64,000 nt of DNA from Cloeon dipterum. Its lineage: Eukaryota; Arthropoda; Insecta; Ephemeroptera; Baetidae. How positions within the stretch are numbered: position 1 is the first letter of the stretch; each line of letters begins with the position of its first letter. Both the position numbers and the translations under genes were made by a program. The stretch covers positions 25,875,681 to 25,939,680 of the forward strand of contig NC_088786.1 in the NCBI RefSeq assembly GCF_949628265.1, read 5' to 3'. Of this stretch, positions 26,676-38,902 are shown piece by piece. The notes beneath the pieces are model-generated. The model saw only the letters and a program-made list of their open reading frames with translations. It did not search any database and was not told where the DNA came from.

Positions 26676-29600
26676 CTACTTCTCTACAACAAAAGAACAG
26701 ATAAACGAGTCCGTCGTTCTTCTCACCAACTCATGTGATCGCTCTTCAAAAAACGAGGGCGTTTCTGATATTGAGCACGTGCTTGGATACTTTCCTGGAG
26801 CATGGAATAGCACTTTTACTGACCAGCTACTTGGCGGAATCGGCACAGGACTGAAATCATAAATGAAAAGCGTATTGGTTACATGCAATTTTCGTAAACG
26901 CCACAAACAGGTGGTCGCTTGCTTGGCCTCACAAAACTTGCTATTTATTTTTATTTTTGATTTCTCTTTATAAAAACTGGTGTTTTTTTATTACTTTTAA
27001 CGGAAAATACAATAAAAAAGTATATATTAAAAGTGAGTTTATAGTAAAGAATGGGCGAACAGAAATTGCTATATACTGTAGAAGCGATCAGTTATATAAA
27101 GGGTTTTTATTATTTACTCTTAAATTTGCTTAAAATATATTATTTGGGTCTGTGCAGAACTGCCCAAATATTTTTACTCTTACTTTACAATTCCTGGCTC
27201 CAAAAAAACTTTCGATAACGAAGGGAATTTTTACTGACAAATATTTAAATTTTATTAAAAATAGAAGGAGGGAAATTCTCAATTACCTGTCAAATTTGAA
27301 GTTCAACACTTTTGGCGCGTCCATGGCACACGCGTTATTTTGAGGAATAACAATTCTCTGGCTGCGTAATACCGACTTATTCTCTCCATAAACGACAAAA
27401 GACATGTCCTCGGTTGCCACGCAGTCATCTCCTTTGGTCACCCTGGCCGGAATCTGCACTCCTACCAGTCGCTTCAGTCCTTTCGACATGTGCGATGCCG
27501 TCATGATGTCGAAAATATTCCTCTGAGACGTTTGGTTGCACATCAAGTAGTCCGATCCCGTCCCTCGGATCTCCAAAATGTCGGGTTTCCGCGAGCTCAG
27601 TGTGGGGCTGTGCAGAACCGATGGCTGATACACCTGCAAATTTTATTTAGATAGTTAAAAGAACAATATTTTTTTGCTGCTCTTACAGAATTAGTGTTGT
27701 AAAGAACGTCGAGGGCCTCGTTGTAAGTGGGATCGCCCGTTGAGCTTCCCGCGTTAAAATTGTTGTAATTGAGCATGACCGCCTGCAGATTTTTGAAGAC
27801 TGGGCCCAAAACGCCCCGTATCGACTCTGGGTTGGAAGGCTCGAGCCCCTTTTTCTCGGCGGCCGTCACGGCCCAGCGCAGGAGCGAGTCGAACAATTTC
27901 ATCTCCGCAGCCACGGCCACCGGGGGCAGAATGCCCGAAGAGGGAATCGGGGCCACGTAGCGCGTCGTCAGGTTCATGGTGCGCATCTGCAGGATCTGGG
28001 CCAGCGCGGAGTGTGGAAGTTGCAGGAACTCCGGATCGGATATCAGCTCTTCCGTTCGCCAGGATATAACCTTGATGTTATAATTAACAAAATTAAGAGA
28101 AGGATCTCAGCTAGGAATAAAAGAGCCCATTTAAAAGTAAACAGAAAATATTATTTTCCTTCATTGTTGCAATATTCATTACTATTCTTTTATATTTAAA
28201 GAGAAAAATAGGTCAATTAGTAGGAATTAAAAATAATCATTTTACGGCCAGTATACTCATAATTAAATAATGGTACAGGAATGGACAAATTTATAATTCC
28301 TAACTGTAGAGACATTTTTCTCTTTGACGTCTTAAAATTGTATTACTAGCCTAGTCCTCCGTAAATTTTCTTATTATGGTGTTAATTAGTAAAAAATGTA
28401 GCATTCATTTAAGTTTTTTGCTTGTAATAAAAACGATCTTCTTGTGAGAAAAATTTCCCCAATTAGAGAAGAAATTAAATTTTATGCAACTGGTAAAAAT
28501 GTTCTTTCTCTGCCATATTATTTATATAATTTTTTCTCCTAGATATAACTCTGTCTTTGAACAACTAACTTTTTTGGGATAGGTCCATCTAAAAATAGTT
28601 TTATTAATTATGATGATGTCTGTAGATTGAGACTTTTGATAATAAATAAAATTAGAGAATGAACACAAAGACTCACATTTAAAGCAGCTTGAATTAAAAA
28701 GTTATCGTTGGTCTCGACTGCGCACTTGTACGTTGTCCACACCTGGTCAGGGTACATGTTGACCCACAGACTGCTCTTGAGCTTCTCCTCGAAGGCGCCG
28801 ATCTGGTACCTTTTCGCGTGTCTCAGCAGCCGGCACGCCTCTTCTTCATCCGTGGTGCAGAACGATCCTTGGTACAGGTACCTGCGGAAAAGCAGTTTTA
28901 TGCAACCGTCGGAGCACCAGCGCTGAGCGTGCGGTATAAGCTAGGTCTCACCTCTGAATGGCGTGGAATTCGTCAGGAGACAAGTCGTCCAGGTGGATGG
29001 TGTTGGTGTTGTTCCTCAGATACGCGGCGAAAATCGGACTGGCGCGCGACATGAACAGCCTATGCGCCTTCATTGGCTTATTCAAATAAAAATTCAAATT
29101 GGTAATAATACACACACGTGATTAAAAATAACAAGAGAATGCGTGATGAAAAATGAGAACAATGTGGCAAAAGGTAAAAAAGGTATAACAAAAATTGAAT
29201 CGATTAGTTAAAATATAAAGCAAAAAGTAAAATAAATAGCACGTTGGAGAAGAAATTAGTTTTATTCCTGTATAGAAAAATTGAAAACAAACCTTGAACT
29301 GAAGGGAGAAATAAAAAAATATCTTTAAAGGCAACGAGGCTTAAGTGTTGCAACAAATCATGAATAATATTATTTTTTTAAAGATGAGTTTCAATTGTTT
29401 AGAAACCAAAAACTTACCTCTCTGTCAGGTCCAACCAGTATAGTGCAGTCAGTCATGAGATCGTTTTCCATTAAATATTTATTCTTCTTGACCAGACTCA
29501 ATCCCGACCTCCAGTCTTCTAATTCAATTCTGGCCGAAGAGTTCTAAACACACGTGTAAGAATTTAAAAAATAAGGCCAGCGTGCGGGCACTTATTACCC

Positions 29601-29785
29601 CGTCTCCTTTGAGGGATGCCAGAAACTTGTCGAAATTAACTTCATTTCTCGACCGCCTGTTCGCCTGAGAGGTAAAACTGAATTTTTCAGAAGGAGCACG
29701 AGCAAAACGTTTATACGTTTACCTGGCAAGTGGTGGTGGTCCAGCCGAAAACGAGGCACAGCGCGAGCACTACTTTGAAACCCAT
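26676..29785 (-). CDS. Secreted BTB-BACK-PHR-like protein, paralogue A
   Basis: Eight exons on the minus strand: 29785-29723, 29664-29599, 29543-29418, 29076-28952, 28881-28677, 28070-27687, 27633-27287, 26850-26676 (496 aa). Exon 1 is a clear signal peptide (MGFKVVLALCLVFGW, then T-rich, Cys-Gln end). A BTB/POZ fold follows from about residue 72 (LMTDCTILVGPD, MKAHRLFMSRASPIF, YLYQGS), then a BACK-like region (about 200-330, with RGVLGPVF as in BTBD2/6-type proteins) and a C-terminal beta-rich part resembling a PHR domain. N-glycosylation sequons are frequent (NSS, NNT, NLT, NQT, NKS), as expected for a secretory protein. Known BTB-BACK-PHR proteins are cytosolic Cullin-3 adaptors and lack signal peptides. 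The gene lies head-to-head with its paralogue at 30,163; exon 2 (22 aa, basic) has no counterpart there. The function is unknown. Confidence 0.88.
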
Positions 29786-30162
29786 CTCTTTAGCGTGCAG
29801 CTCACACACATTCTGGCCGCACGACACAAGACTTTGAGTGTTGTGTCACATTGATAAAATTTTCATTCTTTGACCCGCAGCGTCGCGTTCGGATAGGTCA
29901 CCGAAGCGCAGCCACTCCCTTATCATAGAGCGCAGCGCGTCGAAAGGGAGATTAAGTGACTCTCGACACGCTTTGTCTAATTTCTCACGTGATAAATCTT
30001 TTAATTTGCTCCAGACACACAAAAAGGATATTGATGCGTCCAAGGACTTTGAGCTTTATTATTTTATCTTGTGACCACCGCGTCGCGCCCATATATCTCT
30101 CATTCTCCGAGAGTAGCTTGGGAGAAGAGTATTATTATTTTCACTCTCTCTGCATCTGAAGA
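29786..30162. promoter_or_regulatory. Shared promoter region of the divergent BTB genes
   Basis: Only 377 bp separate the two start codons, so both 5' leaders and both core promoters must sit here unless distant 5' exons exist. No TATA box stands out on either side. Shared control of the pair is an inference from the arrangement. Confidence 0.6.
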
Positions 30163-32834
30163 ATGAAGGGGAAAATTACACGACTGCTTGTTGGCATTCT
30201 TGTGCAATGCGCTCTAGCAAACGCATTCACGACGGTCAGTATTTTTGCAACAGCTAGTGCAGTTATTGCTCAAGTGTTTTAGTTCGAATTTTTAATTATT
30301 TCTTAGATCGGAATTGCTGAGGAGTCTGTCCAAGAGTTGATAAACCCGCTGTCAATGATGGGCGCGGCGGAAACTGCTGAAATAAATAGCAACTTGGACT
30401 TGCTGAAAAGCGGAATTTTTTCAGACTGCATGTTCGTTGTTGGGCCTGACAAGAGGGTTGGTTAATTTAAAAGACCGTTATTTATTTTTAATTTGGTTAT
30501 AAATTTAAGATCATCAAAGCGCACAAGATTATTTTAATTCGGAACTCCGGGATTTTTGAAAAGCTTTTTTCAAGAGAAGACGCACCTTCTAAAGTATTCA
30601 TCAACAGCGTCGACTACAACGATTTCTTAGCCATTCTAAGGTAATGAGTTAATTGGAAGCTATATTATATGTGCTGATTTATTTTTTTCAGATTCATTTA
30701 CTCTGGAAGCAACTGCATTAGGTCCGTGGATGAAGCTTGCGCCCTGCTGAAATACGCCGAAAAGTTTCAGTTTGACGGTGTTGCGGAAAAGAGCCGCGCT
30801 TTCCTCTGGGCTTCCATGTACCCTGGCAGGATATGGAGCACTTATCAATGCGCGATCGCCGCCAACGACGAACAACTCGCTCAAGCTGCAATTGAGGCAA
30901 ATATAAATTTCAATTTAAGGCTTTTTCAACACGCAATAATTGAAATTAATTATATAAAAAATGGATACAAAATTATTGTAGAAGAGAAAGAAACATGATT
31001 AGTAATAACATTGCTTCCCTTTCGTTTAGAGATATGTTTGCATTTATTTAAAAAAAAAGAAAAATTGTTATCAGTATCTTCGCAGTAATTATATTATTGA
31101 GCTGATATTATTTATAATATTTAGAAATATATTTCATTCCAGTTGGCAAAACAAGACACGGCACAAGCACTGCAAGAATCTGATTTCGCCTCAGTGCCGA
31201 AAAGCGTACTGTCTGATTTCCTGCACGCAAAGCAACTGTCCTTCGTGCCGCTATCAGACAAATCTGCGCACCGACATTACCTCGAACTAAAACTGCTCAA
31301 GGCGGTGATCAGATGGGCAAAAGCGGAAGCCAAGAGGCAGAGTTTGCCGCTGACCCCGGTTTCCTACCGGACGGTGCTGGGTCCTGAGCTGCTAATGCCC
31401 CTAAGAGGTCTGTTCCTCACCCCTGAGGACCACAACTCGCTCGAGTTCGGGTCTCAGAAGTTTGATTATGGAAAGGTGAAGATTTATTCAATTAAACGGA
31501 GCAGATATTCACTGTATATTTTTTCAGATCATGTCTTTGGTGTTCAGCTTGGAGGATGAAGGGGACGTGGGCCAGTTCAAGGGCCCCCGCCTGGTCAGCG
31601 AGGCCCAGCAAATCCGCAAGGTGTTGGGTGCTGAGTTCTGCGGGCCGCTGCACCACTTCACCGGACAGAACTCGACTTATTGGTTGGTCAGCTCGGCGCA
31701 ACTTGGTTTCCTCAACATGCGGGACCCGCGCCTCGTCGGCCTGCAGGTATCCGACTTTGGCGAAAATAACGCCTATTTAATTGCAATGCGCGCTGTTCAG
31801 ACTAACCCTGGCGGGATCTCTGTCAAGGGCCTTCAACGTGTACATGCGTCAATTTGCATTAGTTTAAGTGAAGGTTCAAATGTCACATTTTAATTTAAAT
31901 CAGCCTTTTTGACTCATCACGACGAACTCTCAATTTGTTCGTCTACGTTCTGCATTACTACATATTTTTTTTTATCAAGATGCACCATCCAAAACATTTT
32001 TAGAAGAGAACTATCAAGCGCAAGAAATTAATAAATTTCATACGAATGAGCCCATATATATGCTTGGATCCTCCTATTCGATTTTGCATTCCATTTTTGT
32101 TAGCATGGAATTCTATCACTTTTTGAGCTGTGAGAAAAATCAGATCAGTCTGACCCAGGCTGCAAAATTTCCAGCCAAGTGACTGACTTAATATTTTGTC
32201 ACATAATAGAATCTGTTGCACACAAACTGGTGTTTAATAAACTGATTGATTGATTGATTTTTGTTAGATCGCCATATACTTGGAATATTTTAAATAATTT
32301 TAAATAATAATATAATAAGATATAAAAAAATTACGCTCAGCAAAATGCATTATTTTTAAGTCTGAAGCTAAGGAAAAAAGCAATAGAAAAGTTTAGTTAA
32401 TTTATTTCATTTTCTTGAAATGTTTCTCTTTTTCTGCCCATCTTATTGAAAATATGTATTTAATTTATGTTCTCCAGGTGTTAAGGAAGGACGGTTGCCA
32501 GCCCAAGGATGAATTCACGGTTTTGGTGGTCCGATTGAGGGACAACAAGATCATTTACGGCGCACGTGTGACCATTACTGAGACGGGCGAGTGCAAGAAA
32601 ATTTCCCCGAAAGTGGAGGTCAAACTGCCCAGGGAGGTTCCTTTGGAGGGTGATTCTTCGCAGTTCAAGGTGCAAGTAGTCTTCCACAGGTCCGGAGAGT
32701 ACCCTGCCTACGACCACTCGAGTCAGGTGGACGTGCCAAAATTCTTCAACGGCAACACCATGGTCAATTTGAGAACGCCCAAAGGAAGTGGAATAATCAC
32801 GTCGATCGTCACGACAAAACCGAGAGGCAGCTAA
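30163..32834 (+). CDS. Secreted BTB-BACK-PHR-like protein, paralogue B
   Basis: Seven exons: 30163-30234, 30307-30456, 30510-30640, 30692-30896, 31143-31475, 31528-31746, 32478-32834 (488 aa). The N-terminus is a signal peptide (MKGKITRLLVGILVQCALA). BTB starts near residue 62 (SDCMFVVGPDK, IIKAHKIILIRNSGIFEKLF, FIYSGS); BACK-like follows (VLSDFL, YRTVLGPELL), then a PHR-like end (FKVQVVFHRSGEYP). It matches paralogue A along the whole length, and several intron positions and phases coincide (for example after GPDK/GPDR, and the AG|A or AG|G arginine split in AILR/AIQR). Intron 4 seems to use a GC donor (GAG|GCAAAT) exactly where paralogue A has GT. One intron in the C-terminal region (31747-32477) is absent from A. 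An NST sequon is present. ATTAAA lies 15 bp after the stop. The function is unknown. Confidence 0.88.
32243..32258 (+). repeat. (TGAT)4 tail, possible retroelement 3' end
   Basis: A short TGAT array directly after AATAAAC inside intron 6 of paralogue B. Many non-LTR retrotransposons and their SINEs end in such tetranucleotide tails, so the upstream 200-300 bp may be a truncated 3' end. No coding part was recognised. Confidence 0.3.
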
Positions 32835-35800
32835 ACTATGAAATAATAATTAAAACTTATTAATATCATACCTAAAAAAATTCAATTTTTCCGCTACCTT
32901 GACTCACATCAAACGCAGTGGACGTTAATTGCAAGTTGTTGCTTGCGGAGGCGGACGAACAACACAAACATAACTGTACCCGAGGTACTTTTTTATGTAA
33001 ATTGACTTAAAAATCAACCGTTCTTTTCATGATCGCTCACATTTTTGCAACAAAAGAGCGTTATGAACCCGTGTCTTCAAACATTGTTATTAAGATCCTC
33101 CTTTGGCGATGATATCAGAAAATGGAAAGAGAGAAGTACGCAACGCTCGTCTTTTTATTGTAAAAAGGGGAAGAGCTGCAGTTTTATTTTCTGACAACTC
33201 GCGTCTTGCATATTTGCCGCGCAGGCAAGTTGCAAAATCCTGAAAACACCGACCATTTCGTCCTCCTCTCTTATCTTGCGGCTCTACGTTTGTGCAAACG
33301 TGTTCAATAAATGTGTACTGATCTTGACAATGATTTCTCGCAGGCAGCACTCAGGTAAAAATGGCAAAGACAAGTTTTCCTTTGGCGACGTCGCATATCG
33401 GTGTAAATTAATCTCTATCAAGGCAGCGCTTCGCGGCAATTTATAAAGTAAAAAGGGCAGCTCGTCCTGGCAGCTGCAACGGTTCAATCTATAAACGAAA
33501 CCGATTACAACAATAATAATTGCGAGGGCGGTAACAAATAATTTACTGCTGCAACAACCTGCAGTCATTAAAGTCTCTCTTATTAAAAGCGCGTTTCATC
33601 CAGAATTGAATTGCAAATCAAACGAATCGGAACCAGGATTTAAGGATTATCCACAAAAACACTCAAATTTTTACAAAAATGTTTATTAGTTAAAATGGTC
33701 ACAAACATTTTGTTCTGCACTCTTTATTTCTTAATTTCAATCTAACTAAAAAAATTGCCTAACCCGTGGTTTTCATTTGAAAATGATTAGTCAAGAACTC
33801 TAAAACCAGAAATAGAACCTGAATATCGAGCTACCAAAAAGGCCTGAGTCCTGGAAGCTGTCAAGCTCATTATAGAGGTTAATGAACGTCGTTATACAAT
33901 CATGTTGAGCAAAATATTGCATAGTGAAATGCAGAATAATAGCAAGGCGTGGGTGAACCGCCGCGGCGCGAGAAAGGTGCCGATTGAATAATAATCGCGA
34001 CCGCACAAATGTAGGAAATGAATAAAGCACAGGTGTCGGTTTTCGCGTCTCACACGCGTCTCGATTGCAGCGAAGATGCGATGCACTGCACTCGGCGCGG
34101 GTGTGGAAGCAGCGGCGGCGGTGGCGGCGGCGGCGGGCGCAAAACACAATTTACACACGCAAGCAGCACGCATTTTGCAAGAGCAGCGGCCCGCACGGCG
34201 CTTCGGCCGCCGAGAGCTGCAGGGGAGTGGTCTCGTTTTCTGCATGCTATAAGTGCCGGTGCCCGTCCATCCTCACGCTCATTACTACAACTATCATAGC
34301 AGAGGAGATGCTCACCTCACAGGTACTGTGTGCCGCTTCATCTATATTATTTGACATTTGAACACTTTCAATTTTCAATTACTGGTTATTTCACTATTGT
34401 GGTTTGAATATTTAGTAAAGAAAAATATCAGTATTTTAAAATTTTGTTTTTAAATACAACATTTTTGCTCTGCTTATAACAAGTGTTAATCTACATAAAA
34501 ATTTAATTTCACGAATCGTCTTTCGTTGGTTAATAAGTCCTCTGTTAAACTTGATTATATTGGAATTGGAAAAGTTCTTTATTTGCGTATTTTAATATCG
34601 CCCAGAGTTGTCCGAAAATTTGCAAAATATGTCAAAAAAGATACACGATTCAAATATTAATCTTATCATCACATTTATAATTTAGAAATTCATTCATGTT
34701 ATAAAATTTGTTTGAGTATACAAATGAATTGAGCTTCCTCTCTTTTATAGATGAAAAAATTAATTTTAACCGAAAGCAATTTTAGATATCGACTATTTTC
34801 ATAATTTGCAGTACTGAGTAATGCTGATCGATTTTGGATTACAATTGCCTTTAGTAACAATATTTTGGAGAAAAAATAAATGATGTTCATCCTTTAGGCT
34901 AAACGATAGAGTTTAAAAATTGTTCGAACACACATGATTAGTATTGACATTAATTAACATTGCTCAAATTATGATGCAAATCCAGCAATTTGCTTCTTAT
35001 CAATCCCGCATGCAAAACACCAAAAGCAATAAAAGCGCAATTTTGCTTTAGTGCTGCTGCTCTCGTGGCACTCATTTAGGTTCCAGCGCCAATTAAAATG
35101 CCAGAAACCATCTCTGTGTGTTGTGTTTTTTTTCTGGATCGTGTTTAAATGATGTGGTCGTAAAAGCTAATCGTTATATATAAGTCTTGATTTCCCCTCA
35201 TTTATTCTGGTTTCGCAGCTCAAATGTTTGGCGTTCATTTGAGCTCTGCTCTTTTTGATGTCCCCTGTGGGAAGAAATGCCTTCTACGGTAACTTGAATT
35301 ATTTACAGTGACAGCAATGAAATTGAAAGAACAAGCAGCGCACGCAAGCCTCACGTTTTATTTCTCATATTTTTCCGAGCGAGGATCCACTTGACGCGAT
35401 CGGTGTGCACACTTTATTTCTCGCCTCCGCCACCACGCAAAACGAATTTGTTCGCGCAAATCGCGTCGGTGGGCTGCAACAATCAATCATTGTTGGAATA
35501 GAGCTGGGAAATCAATTGCACGCTGGCAAATTAAAATTCCTTTTGCCGCAGCGTATTAGCATAAAGTGTTGCGAACGCGCGATATTTATCTCTCGTGTCC
35601 GCGTGCGTGCTGCGCCGAAATGCAAAAAGCTGCTGCGCTGTCTGATAACCTGTCACCCGAGACAAGCAATTAACGATTTTGATGAAGGCAAGAGCGTTGC
35701 ATCCTCACTCTTTTACTCTGCTTTTGCGGCTTGGTGTGGGCAGACTGCTTATTTAATCTTACTATATTATTCGTCCGTTTCGTACCTATCAAATGCGAGA

Positions 35801-36462
35801 AGGTGTTCTACGCAACTCAGGTGAATTTTTTGAATTCTATTTGATACGAAAAGCTTTATAGTCGTTCGGCAAAAGGATTTTTATTGAATTATGCTCTTCA
35901 CTGTCGGCAGCTGATCTAATTACGACATGCAGACGTAAATCTTCCTAAAAGGAGAATAATAAACCTCTTGAACTCTTTTTGAGCATTTAACTCCTTTTAT
36001 TATTTACAATAATCTAAATCTTCAAAGACTTCTTCGATATTATTCATGCTTAAATTTAAATTAATATGAACCTACAATTATCAAACTAACCTATAAAAAT
36101 AAAATTGGTAAAATTGTTTTAATTCAAAAGATGGCATTTGTATCATTATTATCCAGAATTTAAATGTTTACTGCACAAACAACGAGATAATTGACCCTAA
36201 AAAATTAGAAAAAGGATTTTCCAGTCAATCCTAATTTAGAAGTAGAAAAAAATGTGGTTTATTACATAATAAATCTTCACACAACATTCTTGTGGCAATA
36301 AATCACTCGTTTCGTTCCACTACACTATTTTCTAATTGGCAAACTCGAACGCGTGTGGGACTCACCAATATCAAGTGCAATTAAGTCGAGGCGAACAAAC
36401 TCGTTGGCGCTATATTTCTTTTTCAACCACATTGACATTATGCCTTGACCAAACGAATTATT
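32835..36462. other. Intergenic region, no gene recognised
   Basis: It holds a moderately GC-rich block at about 33.0-33.6 kb, one at 33.9-34.3 kb with a GGC-repeat tract, and one at 35.0-35.9 kb, set in AT-rich DNA. A 94-codon minus-strand frame (33284-33568) begins with ATG and has one hydrophobic helix (LFVTALAIIIVVIGFVY), but it has no homologue I know and no supporting context, so it is not called. Confidence 0.5.
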
Positions 36463-37288
36463 ATGCGTGTCTCAAAACCCAAATTCGCCTCTTTACAGAA
36501 GCTGGTTTTTCTTTTTGCCGCCTTCGCGTGCGTCGCCGCTCAGGAGCTGACCAACCGCCTCACCACGGTCGAATGGGAGTCTTACAATGAACGCGAGCCA
36601 AAGGCAAGCAAGATTTTGCCAAATTTAACAAATGGGAAATTAATCGGGATTTTTTCACGCAGGGTCCAGGCAGCTATGCGTACGGATACGACGTCCAAGA
36701 CCCATTGACGGGAAACGTCCAGTTCAAGGAAGAAACGCGGAAGCCGGACGGAACTGTCCGCGGCAGCTACGGACTCGTTGAGCCCGATGGAAACGTCAAG
36801 ATTGTCCACTATGTTGCTGATGACAAAGGCTTCAGGTGCAAAACCAATCTCCTTATTTGATTTTCTTTTAAAAATATATTATTTGTTATCGTCGTCTTTC
36901 ATTCTTGCGCATAAATTTTTTTAAATATATTGAAAAGATACGGCAATAAGATGTTTTAACTACAATAATGATTATTACTGTGGGTGGAAAAACAATTCTC
37001 TGATTGATTCGCAGAGTTCACATCGAAAACTCGGCCAAACCCGACGAATTCCACCCTGTCCAGAGGAGTATCAACGAGGCATCTGTGCACCATTCTGTCG
37101 TTGGACAGTACGGCAGAAGACTGCTGAGACAGCCGATCGTCGTTGGACCAGTGGCCCCCACCGCCCCTGAAACTGTAGCAGCCCCTGCTCCGGTAGCTGC
37201 ACCCCAGACTGTCTACACTGTGATCCCGGAGAATTTGCACACGCAATACTACCATTACATCCAACCGTCTTATTTCCAATCCAAATGA
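36463..37288 (+). CDS. Cuticular protein with Rebers-Riddiford chitin-binding domain
   Basis: Exons 36463-36603, 36663-36835 and 37015-37288 (195 aa). The start is the first ATG before a 27-residue signal peptide (core LVFLFAAFACVAAQ). The RR (chitin_bind_4) domain spans about residues 48-108: GSYAYGYDVQDPLTG, then RGSYGLVEPDGNVKIVHYVA and DDKGF. The tail is rich in Ala, Pro and Val and ends with Tyr-rich sequence (YYHYIQPSYF), typical of extracellular cuticle proteins that bind chitin. The domain shows features between RR-1 and RR-2, so the subclass is left open. Intron 1 (59 bp) appears to use a GC donor, AAG|GCAAGC, because no in-frame GT donor exists between the signal peptide and the RR domain. 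A poly(A) signal AATAAA is at 37462-37467. Confidence 0.93.
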
Positions 37289-37467
37289 CATTCACTGTAA
37301 TGAATTTTTTTAGCGATATTGTAAATAGTTCACAGCACATGTACACAAGAAGCATCAACCTCTGAATACCAAACTTGTCATTCATGAATTATGATATTTT
37401 TATAAAATGACCAAAAACCCTTATTTTCAACTCAATGTCTATCCTTTTTGTTAAATATGCCAATAAA

Positions 37468-38902
37468 TAGTTGAATGTTTGACAAGCCCTGTCTATGATT
37501 AATTTAAATTTGTTATTAAGCAGCACTGAACCCACAACCCACTGAAACCATAGGAAACAACGCTGCAAAATTATTCCCCCTCTTAGCTTCGCGCCGTTCA
37601 TTCCCGGGCGCAAGCGCACTGCGCACAAATTGTTAGCCCTGACTGGTATCTGAACTTGCTCACAACTGTGCGTCGACCATATTTGTTGTTCTTAGAAGAG
37701 CACTCTTCAGAACTTTATGCTGTGTTTTCTTTATTTCTGACATTTTTGTATTTCTCTGACGTTGGCTGAAAGAATACTGGACAAGTTCGGTACGTTCCTC
37801 ACCTTTCCCATTTGTTTCATGGAACGGGCTCCTGTTTACGAATTTGGTTCCGTATCATTTTTTGAGCCGATAAAGGAGTACGTACACTTTCTTGTATCAC
37901 TGTTATACGTACATCGAAGCCAAAAATATTGACAATACATTATAGATACCTGAAGGCTGATAATGTAGGTTCGATTTTTCTACATTATGTAATTATGTTC
38001 TTCAGCCTCCTCCTCGAGTGGCGTGTTTTTGTATATTAAATCTTCTCATTTTCTAGATTATGGTCGCTATCTAGAATGTAATTTAAAAACCATTAATATG
38101 ATAATAGTTATGATAATTATGTATGTACATTATTAAATCGTTTAATTTTACGAAACGGAATATTAATGATAATATGAGTTCTCTCAGTTTTCTGATCATT
38201 TGCATAATGGGTAATGCATTTATTTAATAATTAATAACATACATAAATTCGTTTGTGCAGCGGAAAATGGTCCATCTCTTACCGTCACATCTATATGAAA
38301 TGGCTCAGGGCCATTTTTGCCGTCGGTAAAATTTGCCCGTTTGTTTTTCGACAGTTTCCTCTCTCTCCATCTACCAGTATCCAGTATCAACAAGAAAAAA
38401 AATCACACAGAAAACTGAGACGAGCCAATTTTAACGTCGGTATAAATCAGTCTTAGGTCATATATCTTAGAAATGCGACAGTAGGAGATAGGCCATTTTT
38501 CCGCGGCACGATTTTCTTTTTTTCTGCAATTTTGTTGAACTTTTAAAATACATAATGTTACAAACTTTTTAACATGAAAATTTTTGGCTACAATTTTACA
38601 TTCAAATTTGTTGAATATTTAAAATACCATTTTTACAAGTGAAAATTATTACACAAATATGTTAAGCTGGAATTAAAATAACATCGCAAAAAAGTTAAGC
38701 ACGTGAATTGTCATAGGGCTTCAACCAATATTTTTCTGTGTCAGTTGCTAATCGTTCAAAAACTTCTAAACATATAAGTATCCAATTTTGCAAAAAAATA
38801 TATTTAATTAAATTTTACTTTCAGGGTGTCAAACTGAAAAGCTAGAGGGCAATAGGCGGAAACCGGACCTAACTGTGACATCTAGCAGTTAAGGATCTCA
38901 AC
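37468..38902. other. Intergenic DNA upstream of the pogo-like gene
   Basis: AT-rich with no recognisable coding exon. The acceptor-like TTTCAG at 38820-38825, followed by sequence leading into the ATG at 38903, suggests a 5' UTR exon boundary, so a further upstream leader exon is possible. Confidence 0.4.

Noticed and set aside
33284..33568. Minus-strand frame with one hydrophobic helix
   Set aside because: ATG start and helix are suggestive, but there is no homologue, no splice context and no neighbour support; such frames arise by chance.
35405..35824. 139-codon plus-strand frame
   Set aside because: Starts on GTG, low-complexity composition, and no domain recognised.
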